This document shows positions 9,669 to 17,341 of a stretch of DNA of 64,000 nucleotides, piece after piece; the stretch's first letter is position 1; each line of letters begins with the position of its first letter. The notes under the pieces were generated by a model. That model was given only the letters and a program-made list of their open reading frames with translations, was not told where the DNA came from and ran no database searches. The translations under genes were made by a program, and so were the position numbers. Location: NCBI RefSeq assembly GCF_007595705.1, contig NZ_NISY01000004.1:310001-374000 (forward strand), given 5' to 3'. The stretch is from Streptomyces sp. SAJ15. Its GTDB lineage: Bacteria > Actinomycetota > Actinomycetes > Streptomycetales > Streptomycetaceae.

Positions 9669-12437
9669 TCACACCCACGTCCTGGGGCGGAAGCGGTTGG
9701 CCCGCTCCACCATGTCGATCCTCTCCTCGCCGCGCTGCGCGAGCCTGGCGAGCGTGCGGTACGAGCGTTCGAGACCGAAGCGCAGCCCACGCTCGTTCAG
9801 GCTGCTGCCGAGCAGCGTGTGCGCCGCGGCGTCCCGCGGGGCTCCGCTGCCCCCGGCCAGGATCCAGTCCAGCGCACCGCCCAGCACCTCCGTGCTCAGG
9901 AGTTCGCGGCGCACCGCGTCGAGGCCGAGCTCGCCCAGCCGCTCGACCTGCCCGGACGCGGCCACCAGGTCGTCGAACAACGCGTCCCGCGCGGCGCGCT
10001 GCCGCAGCCTGGCCCGGACCGCGGCGACCCGGGCCGCCGTGTAGTGGATCGACGAGGCCGGTACCGACTCCAGGGCGGCCACCGCGCCCCGCCGGTCCCC
10101 CGAACACAGCCGTACGCGGGCGAGCCCGAAGGCGGCGCTGACATAGCTCGGGTCGGTCGTCCACACCAGCCCGTAGTACTCGGCGGCGTTGTCCAGCTGG
10201 CCCAGCACCTCGGCGCAGACCCCGAGCGCCAGCTTGGTCGCGGGCTCGCCGGGGAACGCGTCGTAGACGGCGTCGAAGGAGAGCGCGGCGGTGGTGTGGT
10301 CGCCGGTCGCCAGCGCGTGCAGCCCGCGGTACCAGACGATCCGCCAGTCGTCCGGGTGGTCGGCCTCAAGGCCGGCGAGCAGCTCCGCGGCCGTCCGTTC
10401 CTCGCCCAGCTCCAGCTCGGCCCGCACCCGCCGCAGCCGCAGCTCGGTGGAGTCGGTGGGCGCGGCCCGCAGCGCGGCGCTCACCTCCGCCGGCGGGGAC
10501 GAGGCCGGCAGCCCCTCGAGAAGGCCGGCGTTGGGGTCGGCGGGGGAGACCCGCGGGGTGGGCAGGGCCAGCGCGGTGGCGCGCGCGTCCAGCGGGGCGA
10601 GGAGCGGCAGCGGATCGGGCGCGGCGGGCGCGGGGTCGGCCCCGATGTCGGCGGTGCCGAGGGCGGCGCTCGCGGCGGAGCCCGAGCCACCGCCACCGGA
10701 AGCGGTGGCCCCCGGGCCGGGGCCACCGGCCGTCCCCGCGCCCGTACGACCGGACGTTCCTGCCCCCGCACCCCCGGGCGTCGCTGAGCCGGCGCCACCC
10801 GAGCCGGTGGTTCCGGTGGTTCCGGTGCCGAGGGTCGCGGCCGCGAGCCCCGTCCCGCCGGGCGGCACCGTGCCGCCGCCCGTCGCCGCCGGACGCCGGC
10901 AGGGAAGGGCCCGCCGGCCCCGGCCGCCGGTCGCGGCGACCTGCCGGGTGCCCAGCCGCGAGGCGTCCCCGCTCTGCTCCGCGAACAGCTGGGTGTCCAC
11001 CACCCGCAGCTCCGACTCGAAGAGCGTGGAGAGCGCCGGTCGAGGCTGCCCCGACTGCAGCGCCACGACCTCGCGCAGCACGCCCGTCAGCTGGTCGGCC
11101 ATCTCCTCCGCGGAGGCGAACCGGCGCTCCGGGTCCGGGTCGGTGGCCCGGACCAGCAGCCGGTAGAAGGACTCGTAGCGCCGGAAGACCTCGATGTGCT
11201 CGGGGTCGGGGAGGCTGTCCACGAAGACGTTCGTGTAGCCCTGGAAGTCGAAGGTGAGCACGGCCAGCGTCCGCGCCACCGTGTACAGGTCGGAGGCGAC
11301 GGACGGGCCGGTCTCGGAGAGCTCCGGGGCCTGATAGCCGACCGTGCCGTACAGCGGACTGTTCTCGTCGCCCTCGCGGCGCACCGCGCCCATGTCGATG
11401 AGCTTGAGCTGGTCCTGCTGCTGGATGGCGTTGTCGACCTTGAAATCGCAGTAGAGCAGCCGGCGGCTGTGCAGGTGGCCCAGGGCCTCCAGCGCCTCGA
11501 TGCCGTACGCGCACGCCTGCTCGACCGGCAGCGGGTCGCGTCTGCCGTCCGGCGTCCGGCGCTCGTTGGCGATCTCCTTCAACGACTTGCCGCCGACGTA
11601 CTCCATCACGATGTAGCCGTCGAGGCTGCCGGTGCGCTGGTCGAGGTGCTCGACGAAGTTGTAGATGCGCACGATGTTGGAGTGCTCGATCTCGGCCAGG
11701 AACCGGCGCTCGTTGACCGCGGCCGCCAGCGCGTCCTCGTCGCCGGTGTCGAGCAGGCCCTTGAGCACCACCCAGCGGTGCGCGACCGCCGTGTCCATCG
11801 CCAGGTAGATCCAGCCCAGGCCGCCGTGCGCCAGACAGCCCGCGACCTCGTACTGCCCGTGCACCAGGTCGCCGGGGTGCAGCTTCGGCACGAAGGAGTA
11901 GGGGTGGCCGCACTTGGTGCAGAAGCCCTCGGTGCGGCCCGGCCGCTCCGCGCGGGAGCGCCCCACCGGCGCCCCGCAGTCGCCCCGGCTGCAGAACCGC
12001 TTCCGCTCCGGCACCTCCGGGCGGTCCAGCACGACCGTGCGCGGGTCCGGCCGCGGCACCTTGGGCACGTTGACCAACCCCGCGCCGAGCCGGCTGCGCA
12101 CGGAGGTGCCGGCGGAGGGCGCGCTGCGCACCGACACCGACCGTGTCGACGACGGGTCCGACCGCGAGAACGACAGCCGCCCGGAGACCGACCGCCGCGA
12201 GGACCGCGAGCTCTGCGAGCGGGTGGAGAACCGCGACGAGGAGTGCGGTCCCGAGCCGGTCGAACCGCTGCCCCGGTGCCCGAACGCGCTGATGCCGGTG
12301 GGGGCCGAGATCACCAGGCCCTGGGAGGACACCACCGGCGCGAGCCCACAGGTGTCGCAGTACAGCTCGCCGCCGCCCATGTCCTCGTAGGCGCCGTCGC
12401 ACTCAGGCCGCTGGCACGGCTGGTCCGGTGTGCTCAT
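9669..12437 (-). CDS. pknG: PknG-type Ser/Thr protein kinase with zinc ribbons and TPR region
   Basis: A 922-residue soluble kinase. The N-terminus has a zinc ribbon (C8, C13, C27, C30), a Ser/Arg-rich tract (about 56-117) and a second rubredoxin-like set (CSRGDC at 149-154, CTKC at 173-176) as in PknG. The kinase domain (about 185-455) has AHGGLGWIYLAMD, VVLKGL (Lys226), LLYCDFKVDN (catalytic Asp331, no HRD) and DMG for DFG, all PknG-specific. A low-complexity linker (500-620) precedes a TPR domain (about 640-900). In mycobacteria PknG is controlled by GlnX/GlnH and phosphorylates GarA to shift 2-oxoglutarate/glutamate flux. Both partner types are encoded in this cluster. It is longer than mycobacterial PknG (about 750 residues) because of the N-terminal ribbon and linker. 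Confidence 0.93.
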   Translation of the reverse strand: MSTPDQPCQRPECDGAYEDMGGGELYCDTCGLAPVVSSQGLVISAPTGISAFGHRGSGSTGSGPHSSSRFSTRSQSSRSSRRSVSGRLSFSRSDPSSTRSVSVRSAPSAGTSVRSRLGAGLVNVPKVPRPDPRTVVLDRPEVPERKRFCSRGDCGAPVGRSRAERPGRTEGFCTKCGHPYSFVPKLHPGDLVHGQYEVAGCLAHGGLGWIYLAMDTAVAHRWVVLKGLLDTGDEDALAAAVNERRFLAEIEHSNIVRIYNFVEHLDQRTGSLDGYIVMEYVGGKSLKEIANERRTPDGRRDPLPVEQACAYGIEALEALGHLHSRRLLYCDFKVDNAIQQQDQLKLIDMGAVRREGDENSPLYGTVGYQAPELSETGPSVASDLYTVARTLAVLTFDFQGYTNVFVDSLPDPEHIEVFRRYESFYRLLVRATDPDPERRFASAEEMADQLTGVLREVVALQSGQPRPALSTLFESELRVVDTQLFAEQSGDASRLGTRQVAATGGRGRRALPCRRPAATGGGTVPPGGTGLAAATLGTGTTGTTGSGGAGSATPGGAGAGTSGRTGAGTAGGPGPGATASGGGGSGSAASAALGTADIGADPAPAAPDPLPLLAPLDARATALALPTPRVSPADPNAGLLEGLPASSPPAEVSAALRAAPTDSTELRLRRVRAELELGEERTAAELLAGLEADHPDDWRIVWYRGLHALATGDHTTAALSFDAVYDAFPGEPATKLALGVCAEVLGQLDNAAEYYGLVWTTDPSYVSAAFGLARVRLCSGDRRGAVAALESVPASSIHYTAARVAAVRARLRQRAARDALFDDLVAASGQVERLGELGLDAVRRELLSTEVLGGALDWILAGGSGAPRDAAAHTLLGSSLNERGLRFGLERSYRTLARLAQRGEERIDMVERANRFRPRTWV

Positions 12438-12482
12438 CCCGCTCCCCCGTCCTGCCTCATCGGTCCGCCCCCGTGTCTCGCC

Positions 12483-13760
12483 TCATCGGTGCTCCCCGGT
12501 CCGGTCGGCCGGCTCGGGCCGGTGCTCCGCCCGCGGGGGCGCCAGCGCCTCGGCGGCCGCCTGCTGATAGCGCAACACGGCGGCCTCGGCGGCGCGCAGG
12601 TCGCACGGCGCGCTCCACAGCATCCGACGGGCCACGTCGAACCGCTCCACCAGCAGCGGGTCCTCGGCCATGCCGTGCCGGGCGACCTTCGCCTTGTACG
12701 CGTCCAGCCGGCCGCGCAGCTCCGCGCGGACGGCGAGCGGCGCCGTGACGGCGGTCAGCGACTCGCGGGCGCGCAGCAGTTCGTCCTCGGCCCGCTGCTC
12801 CAGGCTCTCCAGCAGCGGCGAGAGCCGGTGCCACTGGGAACGCCTTCGGTACTCGGCCGCCGCCGCGAGCTGTTCCTGGAGCGCGGTCGGGGGGCCGCTG
12901 ACCACCGGGACCTCCGAGGCGGCGATCTTCGCGAGCACCTCCCCGCGCGCCTGCCGGGCCTCGGCGAGCGTGCGATCCGCGCGGGAGAGCAGATCGCGCA
13001 GATGCATCAGCCTCCGCTCCGCGTCCTGCCGCACGCCCAGCACCGCCTCGATCTCGCGCCGCACGTCCTCCAGGGCGCGGGCGGCCCGGTCGTAGCGCCC
13101 GGTGTCGGGACGGCCGCCACCGGGCGCGGCGGAGCCCGAGCCCCTGGTCCAGAAGGCGAGCGGGTCGCGCACCACCTCGGCGCGGAGCGCGGCCAGTTCG
13201 GCGGTGATCTCCTCCAGGTCGTCCCCGGCGGGGTGCTCGCCGGGGCGCACCCCCACGGAGTGCGCCAGCGAACGGGTGCGCTGGAGCTCGGCCGACAGCA
13301 TGTCGATGCGCGCGGGCAGGGCGGACCACACGGCGTCGGCGGCGACGATGACGTCCAGCGCCTCCGCGTACCACCGGTTCATCCGGGCCACCAGCTCCTC
13401 GACGCCCACCTGCTCGCTGAGCAGGGCGGCCCCGGTGAGGGTGGCGCTGCTGGGCAGCGTGATGCCGCTGCCGCGCAGCAGCTCGGTGAGCTCGGCCAGC
13501 TCGCCCGCTGTGGGCCAGCGGCGCCGGCCGCGCACCTCACGGGCGGCGGTCAGGGTGTCCGTATAGGCGTCGAAGTACGTCCACAGGAGCGAGATGGCCT
13601 GCTCGGTGATGGACCACCGGTCCTTGGTGCGGCCGGTGAGCTCGGCGCCCTCCAACAGCCTGCGGCCGGCGTGGTCCTGGAGGGCGAGCAGCGAGGACTC
13701 GATGGCCTCGTGCTCGGCGCCGAGCCGCGCCAGCGCACGGTCCACCTCCTCACGGCTCAT
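12483..13760 (-). CDS. Helical/coiled-coil protein of unknown function in the GlnX-PknG cluster
   Basis: A 425-residue, mostly alpha-helical protein rich in Leu, Ala, Glu and Arg with no signal peptide or membrane segment. Coiled-coil-like stretches occur around residues 140-200 and 215-330 (for example AERRLMHLRDLLSRADRTLA). No catalytic motif was recognised. It sits between the GlnH gene (113-bp gap) and the kinase (45-bp gap), the position where a scaffold or adaptor between membrane sensor and kinase would make sense; that role is inference. The ATG at 13760 was chosen for its AGGAG ribosome site rather than an in-frame start 54 bp upstream without one. Confidence 0.75.
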   Translation of the reverse strand: MSREEVDRALARLGAEHEAIESSLLALQDHAGRRLLEGAELTGRTKDRWSITEQAISLLWTYFDAYTDTLTAAREVRGRRRWPTAGELAELTELLRGSGITLPSSATLTGAALLSEQVGVEELVARMNRWYAEALDVIVAADAVWSALPARIDMLSAELQRTRSLAHSVGVRPGEHPAGDDLEEITAELAALRAEVVRDPLAFWTRGSGSAAPGGGRPDTGRYDRAARALEDVRREIEAVLGVRQDAERRLMHLRDLLSRADRTLAEARQARGEVLAKIAASEVPVVSGPPTALQEQLAAAAEYRRRSQWHRLSPLLESLEQRAEDELLRARESLTAVTAPLAVRAELRGRLDAYKAKVARHGMAEDPLLVERFDVARRMLWSAPCDLRAAEAAVLRYQQAAAEALAPPRAEHRPEPADRTGEHR

Positions 13761-13847
13761 GGCCGGCTCCTGGGGTCTCCCCGTGGAGCTGGGAACGGGT
13801 CCCGCGACCCCCATCGATCACCTCTCCGTATGTCGTCCGCCGTCGGT

Positions 13848-13864
13848 CCCGGCGCGGTGCCGGG
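13848..13864 (-). terminator. Short GC hairpin between the GlnH and helical-protein genes
   Basis: CCCGGC-GCGGT-GCCGGG gives a 6-bp stem 10 bp after the GlnH stop. It is weak and could equally be an RNA processing signal within an operon. Confidence 0.3.
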
Positions 13865-13873
13865 CGCCGGCGC

Positions 13874-15025
13874 TCAGTCCCTGTACTCCGGTCGTGGTGG
13901 TGTCGCCCCGTCCTCTCCGAGGTCTTCGGCGAGCCAGGTGCGGTAGGCCCGCTCCCAGGCTCCGCTGTCGCGGTAGTCATCCAGCACGTCGTTCACCCGG
14001 CGTACCAGGTCGGTGTCGTTCTTGTTCATCGCCACGCCGTAGTGCTCCACCGTGAAGGGCTTGCCGACCAGGTGGACGGAGGGGTCCTGGGCGGCCTGGC
14101 CGGCGGCCAGCGCGCTGTCGGTGATCACCGCGTCCACGGTGCCGAGTTGCAGCCGCACCAGGCAGTCGAGCTGGTTGGGGACCGGCTGGACCTTGATCGC
14201 ACCCAGCGACTCCGCCCCCGTCTTCGGATCGTCCAGCGCCGCCTCGGCGGTGGAGCCCTTGGCCGTGCAGACCCGCTTGCCGCGCAGCGAGTCGTCGTAG
14301 CCGGTGATCGACCTGTGTCTGACGGGGGCGAGCACCTGCTGGCCGGCGGTGAAGTAGGCCGTGGAGAAGGCCACTTCCTTGATCCGGTCGCAGTTCACGG
14401 TCATGGTGCGCACCACCACGTCCACCTTGCCCTCTTTCAGGGCCGGTATGCGCTGGCTGGTGGGGATGGTGCGGTAGATGACGGCGTCCGGGTCGCCGAA
14501 GAGGTCCTTGGCGATGGCTCGCACCAGGTCGATGTCGAAGCCGGTGAGCTCGCCGCTGACCGGGTCCCGGTAGCCCCAGCGGTAGCTGTTCTGGTCGACG
14601 CCGGCGATCAGCTTGTTGAGCTTGCGGCCGTTGACCTCGCGGTTCTTGATGCGCTTGATGGCGTCGCCCGCGTCCCTGGAGGGGCGCAGGCTCGCCTCGG
14701 GCTTCTCGCACTCCGCCGCCGAGGTGTCGACCTCCTCCACGGCGCCGTCGGGCAGCCCGGACGCGGGGTGACCCGCGCGCTCCACGCGGTCGCCGTGCGC
14801 CGCGCGCCCGCCGCGGGCCGCGCGCTCTTCGCCGTCCGCGAGCGCGCCGGGCAGCAGGACGGCGGCGGCCAGTACGGCCAGGGCAGCGGCGGACACGGCC
14901 AGCGCGGACCGCGTCGACCGGCCGGCTGTCACGCGCCGCGCCGGCCGGCTCCGTCCCGGCTCCGCCGCCCGCGCGGCCTCCGTCGACCGCGACGTCCTCG
15001 ACCGCATGCCCGTGTCCCCCCTCAT
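13874..15025 (-). CDS. glnH: GlnH-like glutamate/aspartate-binding protein, membrane-anchored
   Basis: A 383-residue solute-binding protein of the polar amino-acid (PBP2) family. A basic N-terminus precedes a hydrophobic helix (about 39-63). No lipobox Cys follows, so it is anchored by this helix or cleaved, unlike lipoprotein GlnH of mycobacteria. Binding-domain motifs include YRWGYRDPVSGELTGFDIDL, RTIPTSQRIPALKEGKVDVV, AYFTAGQQVL and GKRVCTAKGSTAE. No ABC permease or ATPase genes accompany it, so it is more likely a sensor than a transporter component. Its ATG overlaps the GlnX stop (ATGA). An alternative ATG at 15007 has a G-rich ribosome site and cannot be excluded. Confidence 0.88.
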   Translation of the reverse strand: MRGDTGMRSRTSRSTEAARAAEPGRSRPARRVTAGRSTRSALAVSAAALAVLAAAVLLPGALADGEERAARGGRAAHGDRVERAGHPASGLPDGAVEEVDTSAAECEKPEASLRPSRDAGDAIKRIKNREVNGRKLNKLIAGVDQNSYRWGYRDPVSGELTGFDIDLVRAIAKDLFGDPDAVIYRTIPTSQRIPALKEGKVDVVVRTMTVNCDRIKEVAFSTAYFTAGQQVLAPVRHRSITGYDDSLRGKRVCTAKGSTAEAALDDPKTGAESLGAIKVQPVPNQLDCLVRLQLGTVDAVITDSALAAGQAAQDPSVHLVGKPFTVEHYGVAMNKNDTDLVRRVNDVLDDYRDSGAWERAYRTWLAEDLGEDGATPPRPEYRD

Positions 15026-16476
15026 CGGTACTCCGACAGCCTGCGTCCGATGCCGAGCACCGCGCCGGCGGCCCCGAGGACGGCCAGCACGGCCGCGCCG
15101 ACGACAAGGCCGGAGAAGGCGCCGCGCCCGTCGTCGGCGGCGGCGCGGAACTCGCCGTCCTCGTGGGCGAGCGCCTCGGCCAGCGCCGCGTCGATCCGGT
15201 CGAAGGACTCGCGGGTGCTGGCGCCCGCGCCGATCACCTGGGCCACCGCGCTGTCGTACTCGCCGTTGTCGTCGGTGGCGCGGGCGGAGCGGTGGCGCTC
15301 CTGCCACTGTCGGACCGCGTCCAGCGCGCGGGCCACCGGTTCGCGGCCCGCGCGGTCGTCCGCCAGCTCGCGGGCGCGTGCGAGCAGACTGCCCCGTTCG
15401 GCCAGCCCGTCGCCGCTCTCCGAGCCGACCAGGGCGCGCATCTGGTCGCGGTAGCCGACCTCGTAGGCGTCCTTGCCCTGGTCCGGGCCCTTCTTGGTGA
15501 CGACCACCGCGCCGCGGGCCACCAGGGTGAGGTTCTCGTCGCCGCGCGCCTGGAGCGCGGCGATCCGGGCCTCGTTGAGCACCCGCAGGGATCGGGCGCC
15601 GTGCTCGTCGGAGTCGTCGAGTCGGGCGCCGGCCACGCCGTGGCCTACCGCCAGCCACAGCAGCACCACGGTGGTCGAGGCGGTCGCCGCGAGCAGTCCG
15701 CGGTTGAGGACGCGGTTGGTCCGCCGGTACAGGCGGCGCTGGGCCCAGCCGAGGCCGCCGAGGGCGAGGACGCCGGCGCCCAGCGCGGCCCAGGGCCACG
15801 CCTCGGCGTCCGCGTAGTCCCGGTCGAGGCGGGCGGACTCGGTCTCGTACAGCGCGCGGGCGGCCGGCAGCAGCTCGGTGGTCATCAGCTCGTTGGCGTA
15901 CCGCAGATAGGCGCCCCCCAGCGGGAGGCCCTGGCGGTTGTTGGCGCGCGCCGCCTCGACGATCCCGGTGTAGACCGGCAGCCGCTCGTTCAGCCGGGCT
16001 ATCTGGCGCTGGGCGGCGGGGGAGCCGCCGGTGCCGGCCGCCTCGGCGAGCCGCCTGGACGCCGTCGCGATGTCCTCCACGTAGCGCCGGCGCGCCTTCG
16101 ACGACTCGTCGCCGCCGGCGAGGAAGCCGCTGGCGGCGGTGGTGTCGGCGTCGGCCAGCGAGCGGTAGATGTCGGCGGCGTCGGCGCTCAGCGGCTGGCT
16201 GCGCTCGACCACGGCGTCGGCGGCGGCCGCCCGGTCGGAGACCTGCCAGGCCGTCACCGCGCCGAACCCCAGCACCAGGGCGGCGAGCACGGCGCCGATG
16301 ACGCGCAGTCGACCGGGCTCGGTGACCGCCGCGGCCCGCAGGCGCTCGACCCCCTCCTGCCACGCGGTCTGCCGCGGCGCGCCGGGCGCCGCGGCAGACG
16401 GGGTCGCGGTGGGTGGTGCCGTGCCGGGCGGCGCCGTGGGCGGCACGGCTCTGCCCGTGGTCGGCGACTGTGACAC
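15022..16476 (-). CDS. glnX: GlnX-like four-helix membrane sensor protein
   Basis: A 484-residue membrane protein. After a Pro/Ala/Thr-rich cytoplasmic N-terminus there are hydrophobic helices at about 55-77, 230-250, 262-282 and 455-475. Two helical extracytoplasmic domains lie between helices 1-2 (about 150 residues) and 3-4 (about 170 residues), each resembling chemoreceptor-like four-helix sensory bundles. This topology and its position before GlnH and PknG match mycobacterial GlnX, which is thought to relay ligand-bound GlnH to PknG. There is no kinase or HAMP output domain. The start is GTG at 16476, preceded by GGGGGAGGG. It is the first gene of the cluster; a palindrome lies about 80 bp upstream. 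Confidence 0.85.
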   Translation of the reverse strand: MSQSPTTGRAVPPTAPPGTAPPTATPSAAAPGAPRQTAWQEGVERLRAAAVTEPGRLRVIGAVLAALVLGFGAVTAWQVSDRAAAADAVVERSQPLSADAADIYRSLADADTTAASGFLAGGDESSKARRRYVEDIATASRRLAEAAGTGGSPAAQRQIARLNERLPVYTGIVEAARANNRQGLPLGGAYLRYANELMTTELLPAARALYETESARLDRDYADAEAWPWAALGAGVLALGGLGWAQRRLYRRTNRVLNRGLLAATASTTVVLLWLAVGHGVAGARLDDSDEHGARSLRVLNEARIAALQARGDENLTLVARGAVVVTKKGPDQGKDAYEVGYRDQMRALVGSESGDGLAERGSLLARARELADDRAGREPVARALDAVRQWQERHRSARATDDNGEYDSAVAQVIGAGASTRESFDRIDAALAEALAHEDGEFRAAADDGRGAFSGLVVGAAVLAVLGAAGAVLGIGRRLSEYR

Positions 16477-16553
16477 GAGACCCTCCCCCTCGGTCGCTGG
16501 CGCGGTGACCGTCGGCCGCGGGCGGCGTTCCGGTCACTCGGCAGCAGTATGGC

Positions 16554-16566
16554 GTCAGACTCTGAC
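16554..16566. promoter_or_regulatory. Perfect palindrome upstream of the glnX cluster
   Basis: GTCAGA-C-TCTGAC is a 13-bp perfect inverted repeat 78-90 bp before the glnX start, within a relatively AT-rich region. It is a candidate operator for the signalling cluster. No regulator binding this sequence is known to me. Confidence 0.45.
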
Positions 16567-16699
16567 AATCTCACCGGTGTTGACTCGATCTTGTTCGGAT
16601 CGCGATCTCCACCGGAACCGTGCCACCACTGCTGTCAGCCATCACGCGCCCCGGCGGTGTTCGGTTCCGGTGGGGCGCGCGGCTCGGGGTCTCGCCGGG

Positions 16700-17229
16700 T
16701 CAGGCGGCCGTGTCGTAGGTGTAGCAGCGGGTGTGGTCCCACATGTCGGCCGGGGTGACGTCGTTCCAGGGCCGCATGGGCTCGTCGCGGTCGACCACGT
16801 CGGCGGTGCCGCCGGTCGGGAGGTAGGTCGAGCCGGGGCGGCGCCGCTGCCACTCGGTCCACAGCTTGTCGATGAAGCAGTGGTGCAGCCAGAAGATCGG
16901 GTCGTTGGGCGAGACGCCGGTGGCCATCTGACCGCCCATCCACACATGGACGCGGTTGTGGAGGTTGACGCCGCGCCAGCCCTCCAGGTGGTTGCGGAAG
17001 CCGTTCGAGGCGCTGTTCCAGGGGCCGTGTCGTAGGTGCCCATGGCCAGAACGGAGTCCACCTCGGCCCGGGTGGGCAGCGAGGCGGTGCGGGCGCCCCT
17101 CTCGCGGACGAGGTAGTCGCGGCTGTCGACGCTCACGTTGATGGGCCACCTGCCGCCGCTGAAGGCGAACGGCCCGGTGGTCACCTGACCGTCGCGCGGG
17201 CGACCGTTGCCGCCGAGGAAGTCCGCGAG
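16700..17229 (-). pseudogene. melC2: Tyrosinase (MelC2) remnant: N-terminal half missing plus frameshift
   Basis: Homology to Streptomyces tyrosinase starts at ADFLGGNGRPRDGQ (near 17226). It continues with WPINVSVDSRDYL and LPTRAEVDSVLAMGTYDTAP, shifts frame near 17020-17024 (one C or G lost in the codon before WNSASNG), then runs NHLEGWRGVNLHNRVHVW, GVSPNDPIFWLHHCFIDKLW and a normal C-terminus at 16700. The copper-B histidines (LHNRVH, LHH) remain. The copper-A half, roughly the first 130 residues, is absent. The gene cannot make active enzyme. Directly upstream is a leader-like segment in another frame, suggesting a deletion joined melC1 to the middle of melC2. Confidence 0.88.
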
Positions 17230-17315
17230 CCCGCCGCGTCGCCGGTGGCGGCGCCGTCGGACCGTACGGCGGCGGTCGCCGCCGTACCGGCCAGCGCGGC
17301 CCCGGCGACGGCCAT
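17230..17315 (-). pseudogene. Secretion-leader remnant, possibly of MelC1 (tyrosinase partner)
   Basis: From ATG at 17315 a 29-codon frame reads MAVAGAALAGTAATAAV and onward, an Ala-rich leader core, then collides with the out-of-frame tyrosinase remnant near 17228. In Streptomyces melC1, encoding the Tat-exported copper partner, lies directly before melC2. The remnant fits the start of such a gene, but the twin-Arg part is not recognisable, so the origin is inference. Confidence 0.45.
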
Positions 17316-17322
17316 GGTGGTG

Positions 17323-17339
17323 CCCCTGAGTATCAGGGG
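17323..17339 (-). terminator. Perfect 7-bp inverted repeat after the GlcNAc kinase gene
   Basis: CCCCTGA-GTA-TCAGGGG lies 3 bp past the kinase stop and before the melC remnants. It is a short terminator candidate or a leftover operator of the decayed melC genes. Confidence 0.4.
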
Positions 17340-17341
17340 GC

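Noticed and set aside
6743..12437. Tellurite-resistance (Ter) operon, because of VWA-PP2C-kinase genes
   Set aside because: No TerD-type, TerC or TerB gene is present; GlnX and GlnH point to amino-acid sensing.
13874..15025. GlnH as part of a glutamate ABC importer
   Set aside because: No ABC permease or ATPase is adjacent; the start overlaps GlnX instead.
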